DNA of 64,000 nt from Pseudomonas piscis (lineage in GTDB: Bacteria; Pseudomonadota; Gammaproteobacteria; Pseudomonadales; Pseudomonadaceae): NCBI RefSeq assembly GCF_009380155.1, contig NZ_WHUV01000003.1:806001-870000 (forward strand). The letters run 5' to 3'. The first letter of the stretch is position 1. Each line of letters opens with the position of its first letter. A program made the translations under genes and the position numbers. This document shows, piece by piece, positions 33,872 to 42,638 of the stretch. The notes beneath the pieces were generated by a model, which saw nothing but the letters and a program-made list of their open reading frames with translations, was not told where the DNA came from and did no database searches.

Positions 33872-33899
33872 TGCCGGCGCTGCCGGTCGCCACGGTCGG

Positions 33900-35054
33900 A
33901 TGACCGTGGCGGCATTGCCGTACTGGCGGCTTTCCAGCTTCTACCTGTTCTATTTCGCGCTACTGGGTTCGACCGCGCCGTTCCTGGCGCTGTACTTCGA
34001 CCACCTGGGGTTTTCCAGCGCGCGGATCGGCGAGCTGGTGGCCATCCCCATGCTCATGCGGTGCGTGGCGCCGAACCTCTGGGGCTGGCTCGGCGACTAC
34101 ACCGGCCAGCGCCTGGCCATCGTGCGTTTCGGCGCGATCTGCACCCTGGGCTGTTTTTCCCTGATTTTCATCGACCAGAGCTACGCCTGGCTGGCGATGG
34201 TCATGGCCCTGCATGCCTTCTTCTGGCACGCGGTGCTGCCGCAGTTCGAGGTCATCACCCTGGCCCACTTGCAGGGGCAGGCCTCGCGCTATAGCCAGAT
34301 CCGCCTCTGGGGCTCCATCGGCTTCATTCTCACGGTGGTGGCCCTGGGGCGCTTGTTCGAGTGGCTGAGCCTGGATATCTACCCGGTCACCCTGGTGGTG
34401 ATCATGGCGGGGATCGTCCTCAGCAGCCTGTGGGTGCCCAATGCCCAGCCGCTGGCCCAGGGCCAGCGCCTGGCGGGGGAGGGGTTTCTCCGGCAGGTGC
34501 GGGCCCCCGGGGTGCTGGCCTTCTACTTGTGCGTGGCGCTCATGCAACTGAGCCACGGTCCTTACTACACCTTCCTGACCTTGCACCTGGAGCGCCTGGG
34601 CTACAGCCGTGGGCTGATTGGCATGCTCTGGGCCCTTGGGGTGGTGGCCGAGGTGCTGATGTTCCTGGCCATGAGCCGGATCCTGGCGCGGTTCTCCGTA
34701 CGCCGGGTGCTGCTGGCCAGCTTCCTGCTGGCGGCCCTGCGCTGGTTGCTGCTGGGCAGCCTGGCGGAGTTCCTCTGGGTGCTGCTGTTGGCCCAGGTGC
34801 TGCACGCCGCGACCTTCGGCAGCTTCCACGCTGCCTCCATTCATTTCGTCCAACGCAGCTTCGGGGCGCGCCAGCAAGGCCAGGGCCAGGCGTTGTATGC
34901 AGCCCTGGCGGGCACCGGTGGCGCTCTCGGAGCGCTCTACGCCGGCTACAGCTGGAACGCCCTGGGTGCGACATTGACCTTTAGTATTGCCAGCGTCGCA
35001 GCCCTGGCCGCAGCCGTTATCATTGCCACCCGCATGCAAGAGCAGAGGCCCTGA
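33900..35054 (+). CDS. MFS transporter, nucleoside:H+-symporter/HcaT-like
   Basis: A 384-aa inner-membrane transporter with about 12 membrane segments. The start YWRLSSFYLFYFALLGSTAP and IPMLMRCVAPNLWGWLGDY match the MFS_1-like branch that includes HcaT and the nucleoside symporters. RLWGSIGFI and the loop GYSRGLIGMLWALGVV are also typical. ATG 33900 lies 28 bp after aroC. Substrate unknown. It may be cotranscribed with aroC and the acireductone dioxygenase homologue. Confidence 0.85.
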   Translation: MTVAALPYWRLSSFYLFYFALLGSTAPFLALYFDHLGFSSARIGELVAIPMLMRCVAPNLWGWLGDYTGQRLAIVRFGAICTLGCFSLIFIDQSYAWLAMVMALHAFFWHAVLPQFEVITLAHLQGQASRYSQIRLWGSIGFILTVVALGRLFEWLSLDIYPVTLVVIMAGIVLSSLWVPNAQPLAQGQRLAGEGFLRQVRAPGVLAFYLCVALMQLSHGPYYTFLTLHLERLGYSRGLIGMLWALGVVAEVLMFLAMSRILARFSVRRVLLASFLLAALRWLLLGSLAEFLWVLLLAQVLHAATFGSFHAASIHFVQRSFGARQQGQGQALYAALAGTGGALGALYAGYSWNALGATLTFSIASVAALAAAVIIATRMQEQRP

Positions 35055-35166
35055 GCCTGTTTCTCGCACTGTTGCCTGTCGTGGCCAGCGACCCTGCCAA
35101 AGCTCCTTCGACGAAGGCGCCGGCGTTGTGTCCGAACGGCCCCATCAAACTCCAGGAGTCACCACT

Positions 35167-35706
35167 ATGAGCAGCCTGTCCGTCTATCACGTCTCCAGCC
35201 CGGACCTGCCGAACAAGGTCCTGACCCATTTCGAGGATATCGCCGCCACCCTGGCCGAGCAGGGCATCGCCATCGAGCGCTGGCCGCACGCTACCCGGAT
35301 CGAACCCGGCGCCAGCCAGGAGCAGGTCCTGGGCGCTTTCCAGGCCCAACTCGATCCGCTGATGAGCCAGCGCGGCCATGCCTCGCTGGAAGTGCTCAGC
35401 CGCAAGGGCAGCTATGCGGACATCGACGGCAGCTTGCCCGAGGAGCAGCGCTTGGATGACGACGCAGCGTTGCTGTTGCTGGCCGGGCGCGGGCTGCTCT
35501 ACCTGCACATCGACGACTACGTGTATGGCCTGGTATGCGAACGGCATGAGCTGGTCTCGCTGCCGGCAGGCACCGCCCACTGGTTCGACATGGGCGAGCA
35601 GCCGGACCTGGTGGCCATCCGCTTGTTCGGCGGCAAGACCGCGACCCAAGCCGCCAAGATCACCGGTGACGCGATCGCCAGTGTTTTCCCACGCCTGGAC
35701 GACTGA
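35167..35706 (+). CDS. Acireductone dioxygenase (MtnD) homologue lacking three of four metal ligands
   Basis: A 179-aa cupin of the acireductone dioxygenase family. The overall fit is clear: MSSLSVYHVSSPDLPN, RGLLYLHIDDYVYGLVCE, PAGTAHWFDMGEQPD and the ending FPRLDD. Canonical enzymes bind Ni/Fe through His96, His98, Glu102 and His140. Here the matching block reads EEQRLDDDA, so the ligands become Gln94, Leu96 and Ala100; only His138 is kept. Metal binding and the normal reaction of methionine salvage are therefore unlikely. The gene is open and has a good AGGAG ribosome site. In PAO1, mtnB, mtnD and mtnC follow this MFS gene (from memory); mtnB and mtnC are absent here. Confidence 0.85.
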   Translation: MSSLSVYHVSSPDLPNKVLTHFEDIAATLAEQGIAIERWPHATRIEPGASQEQVLGAFQAQLDPLMSQRGHASLEVLSRKGSYADIDGSLPEEQRLDDDAALLLLAGRGLLYLHIDDYVYGLVCERHELVSLPAGTAHWFDMGEQPDLVAIRLFGGKTATQAAKITGDAIASVFPRLDD

Positions 35707-35719
35707 CCTGGCAAATGCA

Positions 35720-35756
35720 CTCGGGCCGGCGCCACGCAAGGTGGGGCCGGCCCGAG
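35720..35756. terminator. Strong stem-loop between convergent MtnD-like and DUF3509 genes
   Basis: CTCGGGCCGGC...GCCGGCCCGAG with further pairing CCAC/GGTG round a GCAA loop. No T-run. Likely ends both converging transcripts. Confidence 0.6.
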
Positions 35757-35775
35757 CAGCTGGATTGGCAGCGAC

Positions 35776-36054
35776 TTACAGGGAGTGGTAAGTCGGCAGG
35801 GCGAAGCGGTTCTGGCTCTGCAGCAGGGAAATCTGTGGCAGCTCGCTGGCCTGCTCGGCCAGGTCGCGGCGGATGGCACTGATGACCCACGACAACTGGT
35901 CTGCGGCGTGCAGTTGGGCGTAGGAAATCGAACGCTTGAACTCCTTGCCCTCGCTATTGCGCAGGGTGAGCAGGATGCCGCCATCGGGGCGCGCCAGGGT
36001 GGTCACTTCGAAGTTGGAGAACAGGGAGGAAAACTTTTCTTGGATCAGGCTCAT
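35776..36054 (-). CDS. DUF3509 family protein
   Basis: A 92-aa protein starting at ATG 36054 after a GGAG ribosome site (nine bases upstream). It reads MSLIQEKFSSLFSNFEVTT and includes RPDGGILLTLRNSEGKE, ISYAQLHAADQLSWVISAIR and RRDLAEQ, which I associate with the Pseudomonas DUF3509 family. It is cytoplasmic with no known activity. The longer open frame to 36150 adds an unrelated tail and is not used. Confidence 0.75.
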   Translation of the reverse strand: MSLIQEKFSSLFSNFEVTTLARPDGGILLTLRNSEGKEFKRSISYAQLHAADQLSWVISAIRRDLAEQASELPQISLLQSQNRFALPTYHSL

Positions 36055-36211
36055 GTCTATCAGCTCCGTTAGTTCTTGAAGGGCAAGCATGGAGTGATAG
36101 GTGCAGTGATTGTGCCAGTATTGGATTTTATAAAAATCCTTATATATCAATGACTTGCAAAATCACCTGAAAGAAGAGTTCGTGCAAATTGCATGAATCG
36201 CCATCGTGCAT

Positions 36212-36226
36212 CCTGCATTTTGCAGG
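36212..36226. repeat. Palindrome CCTGCA-TTT-TGCAGG
   Basis: Perfect 6-bp arms around TTT, 158 bp upstream of the DUF3509 start; a candidate operator. No regulator is identified. Confidence 0.35.
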
Positions 36227-36375
36227 TTGTGGCGGGGCACGGCGCATGGTGGCCTTGATCATTGTGACCATCGGGCCGGCAAGAAAATTCAATGCCGATC
36301 CAGGGCCATGGAGTGCCATCAAAGGGCGGCGCTGGAGATACAAAACTTTGCAAAAACCCCGTGTACAGCTTCGCG

Positions 36376-36407
36376 AGGGCTGACGTATTTTCCAGCTCGT
36401 CAGCCCT
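36376..36407. repeat. Perfect 10-bp inverted repeat with 12-nt spacer
   Basis: AGGGCTGACG and CGTCAGCCCT. No T-run follows, so it is a DNA site or a hairpin rather than a simple terminator. Lies 324 bp before the acyl-CoA synthetase. Confidence 0.5.
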
Positions 36408-36730
36408 TGCTGCGTTGGTCTTGCGCCAGCGCTGGGCAGGGGCTTGCAGCGACATGGAATGTGTTGCGGCGCGGTCCTGGTGATCTCGCCCGAAGGATAA
36501 TAAGAATATAGGACGCCCTTCATGAACGATCTGTGCATAGCTTCGGCGGCGCTGCCTGCCGCACTCTCCCCGACTCATCCGTCGTTCCTTTCCAGCAGCT
36601 GCGGCCTGCGTCGCCTGCCGGTGCTCCGATTCCGGGTCGCCAATCCCGGTTGAGCCCAGCACGTCATCCGTTGCCAGCGCCCGGCCGGCCAGGTCCGGGC
36701 ACAGACCTTTGTCGTCGAGCCGGAGCCACC

Positions 36731-38569
36731 ATGAACAAGCAAAAGAGCGACATGATCACCTGGGGCATGATGCTGCGTAAGGTGCCATCCATTGCCCGGG
36801 CGCTGCCACGGGTGGTGCGCGGTATCAGGGCCGGGAACATCGAGAAGGCGGACCAGCCCTGCGGCCTGGGCTGGAGCTTCGAACAAGCGACCAGGCGCAA
36901 TCCGCAAGGGCCGGCATTGCTGTATGGCAATCGGGTCCTGAGTTACACCCAGGTCAACCAGTGGGCCAACCGCATCGCGGCCTACCTGCAGGAGCAGGGC
37001 ATCGGCAAGGGCGATGTGCTGGCGATCTTCATCGAAAACCGTCCGGAACTGCTGGTCACCGTCCTGGCGGTGGCCAAGCTCGGCGGGATCTGCGCCATGG
37101 TCAACACCGCGCAGACCCAGGGGGTGCTGGTGCACAGCCTGAACCTGGTCAAGCCGGTGGCGATCATGGTCGGCGCCGAGTTGCTGGCGGCCTATTCGGC
37201 GGTGCGCGACCAGGTCGGAATCGAGCCGCGGCGCAACTGGTACGTCGCCGACCAGGACACCCTGGCCGATCCCGGAGCCACCCCCGAAGGGCTGGTCAAC
37301 CTGATGGCCGAGAGTGCCGGCTACCCGGAGGACAACCTGGCCCAGACCCAGCGCATCTTCCTCGATGACCCTTGCTTCTACATCTATACCTCCGGCACCA
37401 CCGGCTTGCCCAAGGCAGGCATCTTCAAGCACGGACGCTGGATGCGCACCAGTGCCGGCTTCGGCACCATCGCCCTGGATATGCAGCCTGAGGACGTGCT
37501 GTATTGCACCTTGCCGCTGTATCACGCCACCGGCTTGTGCGTGTGCTGGGGCTCGGCCATCACCGGGGCCTCGGGGTTCGCCATCCGCCGCAAGTTCAGC
37601 GCCAGCCAGTTCTGGGACGATGCCCGGCGCTTCCAGGCGACCGCCATAGGTTATGTCGGCGAGTTGTGCCGCTACCTGATCGACCAGCCGGGTTCGCCAC
37701 GCGACAGCGACCACCAGGTGTTCAAGATGATCGGCAACGGCCTGCGCCCGGGGGTCTGGAGTGAATTCAAGCAGCGCTTCGGCGTCGGCCATATCTGCGA
37801 GCTGTACGCTGCCAGCGACGGCAACATCGGCTTCAGCAACATTCTCAATTTCGACAACACCGTCGGGTTTTCCCTGATTCCCTGGGCCTTGGTGGAGTAC
37901 GCCCACGACACCGGTGCGCCGCTGCGCAACAGCCAGGGGTTCATGCAGAAGGTGGCCAAGGGCGGCCAGGGCCTGCTGCTGGCGAAGATCGACGACAAGG
38001 CGCCGCTGGATGGCTATACCGATCCGGAGAAGAACCTCAAGGTGATCCTCAAGGACGTGTTCGAGAAGGGCGACAGCTACTTCAATACCGGCGACCTGCT
38101 GCGTGATATCGGTTTTGGCCATGTGCAGTTCGTCGATCGTCTGGGCGATACCTTCCGCTGGAAGGGCGAGAACGTCTCCACCACCGAGGTCGAGAACATC
38201 CTGCTGGGGCACCCGCAGGTCGCCGAGGTGGTGGCCTACGGCGTGGAGATCCAAAACACCAACGGCCGTGCGGGGATGGTGGCGATCACCCCGGCGGAGT
38301 CCCTGGCGACCCTGGATTTCAGCGCGCTGTTGCAGTTCGCCCGGCAGCAACTGCCGGGCTATGCGGTGCCGCTGTTCCTGCGGATCAAGGTGAAGATGGA
38401 CACCACCGGTACTTTCAAGTACCAGAAGAGCCGCCTGAAGGAGCAGGCCTTCGATCTCGAACGCACCGATGACGATCCGATCTATGCCTGGCTGCCGGGT
38501 TCGGACACCTATGTGCGCTTGACCCCGCAGATCTTCGCCGACATCCAGGGAGGGCGCCTGCGCTATTGA
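36731..38569 (+). CDS. Long-chain acyl-CoA synthetase, FATP/ACSVL type
   Basis: A 612-aa adenylate-forming enzyme that activates fatty acids to acyl-CoA. The ATP/AMP motif YIYTSGTTGLPKAG lies near 217-230. ELYAASDGNIGF and FNTGDLL then DRLGDTFRWKGENVST are the other core motifs, with RLGDTFRWKGENVSTTEV in FATP form. The C-terminal Lys in TGTFKYQKSRLKEQAFD suits the FATP/very-long-chain branch rather than FadD1. ATG 36731 follows GGAG. A longer open frame upstream lacks family similarity. Preferred chain length is not evident. Confidence 0.88.
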   Translation: MNKQKSDMITWGMMLRKVPSIARALPRVVRGIRAGNIEKADQPCGLGWSFEQATRRNPQGPALLYGNRVLSYTQVNQWANRIAAYLQEQGIGKGDVLAIFIENRPELLVTVLAVAKLGGICAMVNTAQTQGVLVHSLNLVKPVAIMVGAELLAAYSAVRDQVGIEPRRNWYVADQDTLADPGATPEGLVNLMAESAGYPEDNLAQTQRIFLDDPCFYIYTSGTTGLPKAGIFKHGRWMRTSAGFGTIALDMQPEDVLYCTLPLYHATGLCVCWGSAITGASGFAIRRKFSASQFWDDARRFQATAIGYVGELCRYLIDQPGSPRDSDHQVFKMIGNGLRPGVWSEFKQRFGVGHICELYAASDGNIGFSNILNFDNTVGFSLIPWALVEYAHDTGAPLRNSQGFMQKVAKGGQGLLLAKIDDKAPLDGYTDPEKNLKVILKDVFEKGDSYFNTGDLLRDIGFGHVQFVDRLGDTFRWKGENVSTTEVENILLGHPQVAEVVAYGVEIQNTNGRAGMVAITPAESLATLDFSALLQFARQQLPGYAVPLFLRIKVKMDTTGTFKYQKSRLKEQAFDLERTDDDPIYAWLPGSDTYVRLTPQIFADIQGGRLRY

Positions 38570-38666
38570 TTCTGTCTATGGTGGCCCTTGGGAAAAAGAG
38601 GATGACAGGCTGCGGCCGGCTTGGGGAAACTAGCGACTTTCCGATTTGCCGAACCTGGAGTTACCG

Positions 38667-39185
38667 ATGACCGACAAAAGCCGCCAGATGACCGAAGACG
38701 AGGCCGCCCAGTTTGTCGAGCAGGTGTTCAACGTCGCCCGCCAGGGCGATGCCCAGATGCTCGATCGGCTGGCCGGTGGTGGCCTGCCGGTCAACCTGCG
38801 CAACCACAAGGGCGATACCCTGCTGATGCTGAGCGCGTACTACGGGCATGTGGAGGCGGTAAAGGTGCTGCTCAAGCACAAGGCCGACCCCGAGATCCGC
38901 AACGACAACGGCCAGAGCCCGATCGCCGGGGCCGCCTTCAAGGGCGACCTGGCGGTGGTCAAGGCGCTGGTGGAGGGTGGTGCCCAGGTCGAGGGCGCCT
39001 CTTTCGACGGCCGTACTGCGCTGATGATGGCGGCGATGTTCAATCGCACCGAGATCGTCACCTACCTGATCAGCCAGGGCGCCGATCCCAAGGTTCGCGA
39101 TGCCAATGGCGTCAGTGCCCTGGAGGCGGCCCGGACCATGGGCGCGGCGGATACCACCGCGCAACTGGAACAGCTCCTGGCCTGA
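38667..39185 (+). CDS. Ankyrin repeat protein
   Basis: A 172-aa cytoplasmic protein with about four ankyrin repeats: NHKGDTLLMLSAYYGHVEAV, NDNGQSPIAGAAFKGDLAVV, SFDGRTALMMAAMFNRTEIV and DANGVSALEAARTMGA. ATG 38667 follows CTGGAG. No signal peptide. Ankyrin repeats bind protein partners, so it is likely an adaptor or inhibitor; partner unknown. An unrecognised gene follows 108 bp later. Confidence 0.88.
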   Translation: MTDKSRQMTEDEAAQFVEQVFNVARQGDAQMLDRLAGGGLPVNLRNHKGDTLLMLSAYYGHVEAVKVLLKHKADPEIRNDNGQSPIAGAAFKGDLAVVKALVEGGAQVEGASFDGRTALMMAAMFNRTEIVTYLISQGADPKVRDANGVSALEAARTMGAADTTAQLEQLLA

Positions 39186-39293
39186 GGCGCGAGGGCGGCG
39201 AGGGCTCGGGCCCTCGTCGTTGCAGCAGGACCGGCTGCGGACTTTAGGCTATCCTTCGCGCCCTCGAAATTTCCTTGCCTCCAGGATGCGCCC

Positions 39294-39824
39294 ATGAAGA
39301 CCGCCCTTATCGAACTCATCACCAGAATCAGCTCCGGCTGCATGGGCGACGCCGAGATCCAGCGGATCGCCGATGAAGCGAGCCAGGCCTATGCCGATCC
39401 CGAGGCGTTCCTGGCGGCCAACCCCGACATCAACTATGACGACAGCTTCCCCATCTCCCTGGGTGAATGGGTGGTGGTCGGCAGCCTGCCGGACACGGTG
39501 CTGTTCCAGGCCGATACCTACGTCGACCTGTTCAGCCAGATCGTCGGGTCCTTCGGCAAGGACGTGTCGTTCAATATCAAGCCCAAGCAACTGGCCAAGA
39601 CCGAAGCCCTGACCGCCCTGAACCGGATCCAGATCCAGATGGGCAGCATGAACCCGGAGAACGGCGGCTACGTGCTGGTGAACTTCAGCCAGTTGCTGGA
39701 CGACGAACTGCAGATGGTCCTGGTCTACGGTCACGATGTGCCGCGGGTGCTGGAGCTGTGTGCCGAGGTGGGTATCGCCGCAGCCCCGGCCCTGGAGGCC
39801 CTGAAGGTCGCGGTGCACGTCTGA
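39294..39824 (+). CDS. Conserved protein of unknown function, 176 aa
   Basis: No family that I recognise. It has a helical N-terminal half (residues 1-45, ALIELITRISSG) and an alpha/beta part with EWVVVGSLPDTVLFQADTYV, FSQIVGSFGKDVSFNIKP and GYVLVNFSQLLDDELQMVLV. No signal peptide or membrane segment. The single Cys16 and Cys near 163 look unpaired. Good codon use and a clear stop argue it is real. It stands between the ankyrin gene and a small membrane-protein gene. Confidence 0.7.
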   Translation: MKTALIELITRISSGCMGDAEIQRIADEASQAYADPEAFLAANPDINYDDSFPISLGEWVVVGSLPDTVLFQADTYVDLFSQIVGSFGKDVSFNIKPKQLAKTEALTALNRIQIQMGSMNPENGGYVLVNFSQLLDDELQMVLVYGHDVPRVLELCAEVGIAAAPALEALKVAVHV

Positions 39825-39910
39825 TTCGCCAATGTCGTGGCGATCTCGCGGAACCCTGATGGCGGCCGGCTATCCTAGAAGGAAGCACACCATCATTAGG
39901 GAGCGACACC

Positions 39911-40102
39911 ATGGGTTCCACCTTCAATGGCCTGGTCGGCCTGATCATCCTGGCCCTGGATATCTGGGCCATCATCAACGTCCTCAAGAGCGGCGCCGAG
40001 ACGGGCATGAAGATCCTCTGGGTACTGCTGATCATCCTGCTGCCGGTACTGGGGCTGATCATCTGGGCCATCGCCGGGCCCCGGGGGGATGTGCGCCTCT
40101 GA
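39911..40102 (+). CDS. Small PLDNc_N-domain membrane protein
   Basis: A 63-aa protein with two membrane segments: GLVGLIILALDIWAIINVL and ILWVLLIILLPVLGLIIWAI, followed by GPRG. This arrangement is the phospholipase D-nuclease N-terminal domain (PLDNc_N), found alone in many small proteins. AGGGAGCG ribosome site before the ATG. A rho-independent terminator follows 29 bp after the stop. Confidence 0.85.
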   Translation: MGSTFNGLVGLIILALDIWAIINVLKSGAETGMKILWVLLIILLPVLGLIIWAIAGPRGDVRL

Positions 40103-40416
40103 ACGACATCAGGTCGGGCGTCAGCAGGAAGGGGCCGCGAGGCCCTTTTTTGTGTGACTAAACATGCCTTGAACGAAATTTTCACAAACGCTCGAAGACA
40201 ATTCGCCAGCGTTTTTCTTCGGTGTCACTTCCTGCAATTCATTGCCCCAGAGCCGTTGATGGCCAGGCGCATACGCCTGCCACTAAGCAATGGCAATGCC
40301 TCCAGTGATCGTGCAACATCTGCGCACCGCGTATTCCCCGTCGCCCAGGCGGCAACAAGAGGGCTGAACGCCGCTTCATCCTTGCAACTTAAACTTCCAA
40401 TGGGTCCTAAAACGAC
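40103..40416. other. 314-bp gap before the LTA-synthase-like gene
   Basis: Starts with a terminator (40132-40151), then about 260 bp with no gene. It should include the promoter and leader of the LTA-synthase-like gene, whose ribosome site is poor. Confidence 0.5.
40132..40151 (+). terminator. Rho-independent terminator
   Basis: GGGCC and GGCCC around GCGA, followed by TTTTTT. Confidence 0.85.
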
Positions 40417-42504
40417 ATGGCAAACTCGGATGCCCTGAGCCAGCAGCGATACCCGAATCGCTTGCTGCAACCGACCGTCAAATCCCATCTGGCCTACACG
40501 CTCCTCTGTGCGCTGGTCATGATGGTGATGTTCACCCTGCTGCGCGTTGCGCTGCTGGTCTACAACCGCGAAATGATCCTCGATACGCCGGCCTCGACCT
40601 TCCTCGAGGCGTTTGCCAACGGCCTGCGTTTCGACTTGCGGTTGGTGGTCTACCTCTGCGTGCCGCTGGTGCTGGCGCTGTTCAGTGCCCGGGCCATGGC
40701 TGCCCGTGGGTTGCTACGCTTCTGGTTGACGCTGACTTCCAGCATCGCGCTGTTCCTCGGCCTGATGGAAATGGACTTCTATCGTGAGTTCCACCAGCGC
40801 CTCAATGGTCTGGTGTTCCAGTACGTCAAGGAAGACCCGAAGACCGTGATGAGCATGCTCTGGTACGGCTTCCCGGTGGTGCGCTACCTCTTGGCCTGGC
40901 TCGTGGGCACCTGGCTTTTGAGCCTGGCATTCAAGGGGGCCGATCGTGCTACCCGGCCCCGTGGGCCATTCACTGGCGGCAGTGTCGGGGCGCGCCAGAT
41001 CGCTCCCTGGTATGCGCGCCTGGCGGTGTTCGTGGTTTGCCTGGTGATCTGCGTCGTGGCTGCTCGCGGCACCCTGCGCCAAGGGCCGCCGATGCGCTGG
41101 GGTGACGTCTACACCACCGAATCGAACTTCGCCAACCAACTGGGCCTCAACGGCACCCTGCAACTGTTGGCCGCCGCCAAGGACCGCATGTCCGAGGATC
41201 GCACCAACATCTGGAAGGCGACCCTGCCTCAGCCCCTGGCCCAGCAAACCGTGCGCGACATGCTGCTGGTCCCGAGCGACAAGCTGGTGGATGCCGACAT
41301 CGCAGCCGTACGCCGCAGCTACACTCCCGATGCGGACAAGACCCTGCCGATCAAGAATGTCGTGGTGATCCTCATGGAGAGCTTCGCCGGGCATTCGGTG
41401 GGCGCCCTGGGCCGCCCGGGCGAGGTCACGCCGTACTTCGACAAGCTGTCCAAGGAAGGCTTGTTGTTCGACCGTTTCTTCTCCAATGGCACCCATACCC
41501 ACCAGGGCATGTTCGCCACCATGGCCTGCTTCCCCAACCTGCCGGGCTTCGAATACCTGATGCAGACCCCGGAAGGCAGCCACAAGCTGTCCGGCCTGCC
41601 GCAGTTGCTCAGTGCGCGCAAGTTCGATGATGTGTACGTCTATAACGGCGACTTCGCCTGGGACAACCAGTCGGGCTTCTTCAGCAACCAGGGCATGACC
41701 AACTTCATCGGTCGCAATGACTTCGTCGACCCGGTGTTCTCCGACCCGACCTGGGGCGTGTCCGACCAGGACATGTTCGAGCGTGGCCTGCAGGAGTTGA
41801 AGGCCCGGGAAAACGGCAAGCCGTTCTACGCCTTGCTGCAGACCCTGTCCAACCACACTCCGTACGCTTTGCCGACGCCGTTGCCGGTGGAGAAAGTGAC
41901 CGATCGTGGCAGCCTCAACGAGCACTTGACCGCCATGCGTTATTCCGACTGGGCATTGGGCCAGTTCTTCGAGAAGGCGCGCAAGGAGCCGTACTTCAAG
42001 GAGACTCTGTTCGTGGTGGTCGGCGACCATGGCTTTGGCAACGAGCAGCAGATTACCGAGATGGACCTGGGGCGTTTCAACGTGCCGATGCTGATGATCG
42101 CTCCGGGCATCCAGGAGAAGTTCGGCCAGCGTGACCACACCGTGGGCACCCAGATCGATATCGTGCCGACCATCATGGGGCGCCTGGGTGGCGACGTGCT
42201 GCACCAGTGCTGGGGACGCGACTTGCTCAACCTGCCCGAAGGTGACAAGGGCTTTGGCGTGATCAAGCCCTCGGGCAGTGACCAGACCGTAGCCCTGTTG
42301 ACCGCCGATCGGGTCCTGGTACTGCCCAAGGAAATGCCGCCGCGCTTGTACAAGTACGAGTTGGGTAGTAATCCGGGGGGGGAACTGATCCCGGAATCCG
42401 CCGACGAGGCGCAACTCAAGCAGAAACTCGAGTCTTTCCTGCAAACCGCGACCAAGAGCTTGCTGGACAACACCGCAGGCGTGATCAACGGCAAGCCGGA
42501 TTGA
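40417..42504 (+). CDS. LTA-synthase-family phosphoglycerol transferase (sulfatase fold)
   Basis: A 695-aa enzyme with about five N-terminal membrane segments (to about residue 215) and a large periplasmic sulfatase-like domain. The domain begins IKNVVVILMESFAGHSVGAL, with the probable nucleophile Thr in SNGTHTHQGMFAT (Thr358 or 360) and the metal motif VVGDHGFG. In Gram-negatives relatives (OpgB-like) transfer phosphoglycerol to periplasmic glucans or modify the envelope. The start lacks a strong ribosome site. The terminator at 42577 follows. Confidence 0.88.
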   Translation: MANSDALSQQRYPNRLLQPTVKSHLAYTLLCALVMMVMFTLLRVALLVYNREMILDTPASTFLEAFANGLRFDLRLVVYLCVPLVLALFSARAMAARGLLRFWLTLTSSIALFLGLMEMDFYREFHQRLNGLVFQYVKEDPKTVMSMLWYGFPVVRYLLAWLVGTWLLSLAFKGADRATRPRGPFTGGSVGARQIAPWYARLAVFVVCLVICVVAARGTLRQGPPMRWGDVYTTESNFANQLGLNGTLQLLAAAKDRMSEDRTNIWKATLPQPLAQQTVRDMLLVPSDKLVDADIAAVRRSYTPDADKTLPIKNVVVILMESFAGHSVGALGRPGEVTPYFDKLSKEGLLFDRFFSNGTHTHQGMFATMACFPNLPGFEYLMQTPEGSHKLSGLPQLLSARKFDDVYVYNGDFAWDNQSGFFSNQGMTNFIGRNDFVDPVFSDPTWGVSDQDMFERGLQELKARENGKPFYALLQTLSNHTPYALPTPLPVEKVTDRGSLNEHLTAMRYSDWALGQFFEKARKEPYFKETLFVVVGDHGFGNEQQITEMDLGRFNVPMLMIAPGIQEKFGQRDHTVGTQIDIVPTIMGRLGGDVLHQCWGRDLLNLPEGDKGFGVIKPSGSDQTVALLTADRVLVLPKEMPPRLYKYELGSNPGGELIPESADEAQLKQKLESFLQTATKSLLDNTAGVINGKPD

Positions 42505-42576
42505 TCGCGCTGGCGCCCGGCCGGTGCTCTTTCGAGTACCGACCGGGCGCCATGGCTTGAACGGCCAGGTATCTGG

Positions 42577-42605
42577 ACACCCCTCTGGCAGGGGTGTTTT
42601 TTTTT
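42577..42605 (+). terminator. Rho-independent terminator
   Basis: ACACCCC and GGGGTGT arms around TCTGGCA, then a long T-run. Ends the LTA-synthase-like transcript. Confidence 0.9.
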
Positions 42606-42638
42606 GCCCGGTCCGAAGCTGCCGGAGCGGCTTGTGCC

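Larger units (their letters stand above)
36055..36730. other. 676-bp gap with palindromes, no convincing gene
   Basis: AT-rich around 36100-36160, then mixed. It contains two perfect inverted repeats (36212-36226 and 36376-36407). Open frames here have weak ribosome sites and no family resemblance. One short frame (36522-36653, 43 codons, MNDLCIAS) could be a leader for the acyl-CoA synthetase gene. Probably the promoter regions of DUF3509 and of the synthetase gene. Confidence 0.6.

Noticed and set aside
36522..36653. Rightward 43-codon frame (MNDLCIAS...) upstream of the acyl-CoA synthetase.
   Set aside because: Weak ribosome site, low-complexity Ser/Pro/Arg-rich translation and no family resemblance.
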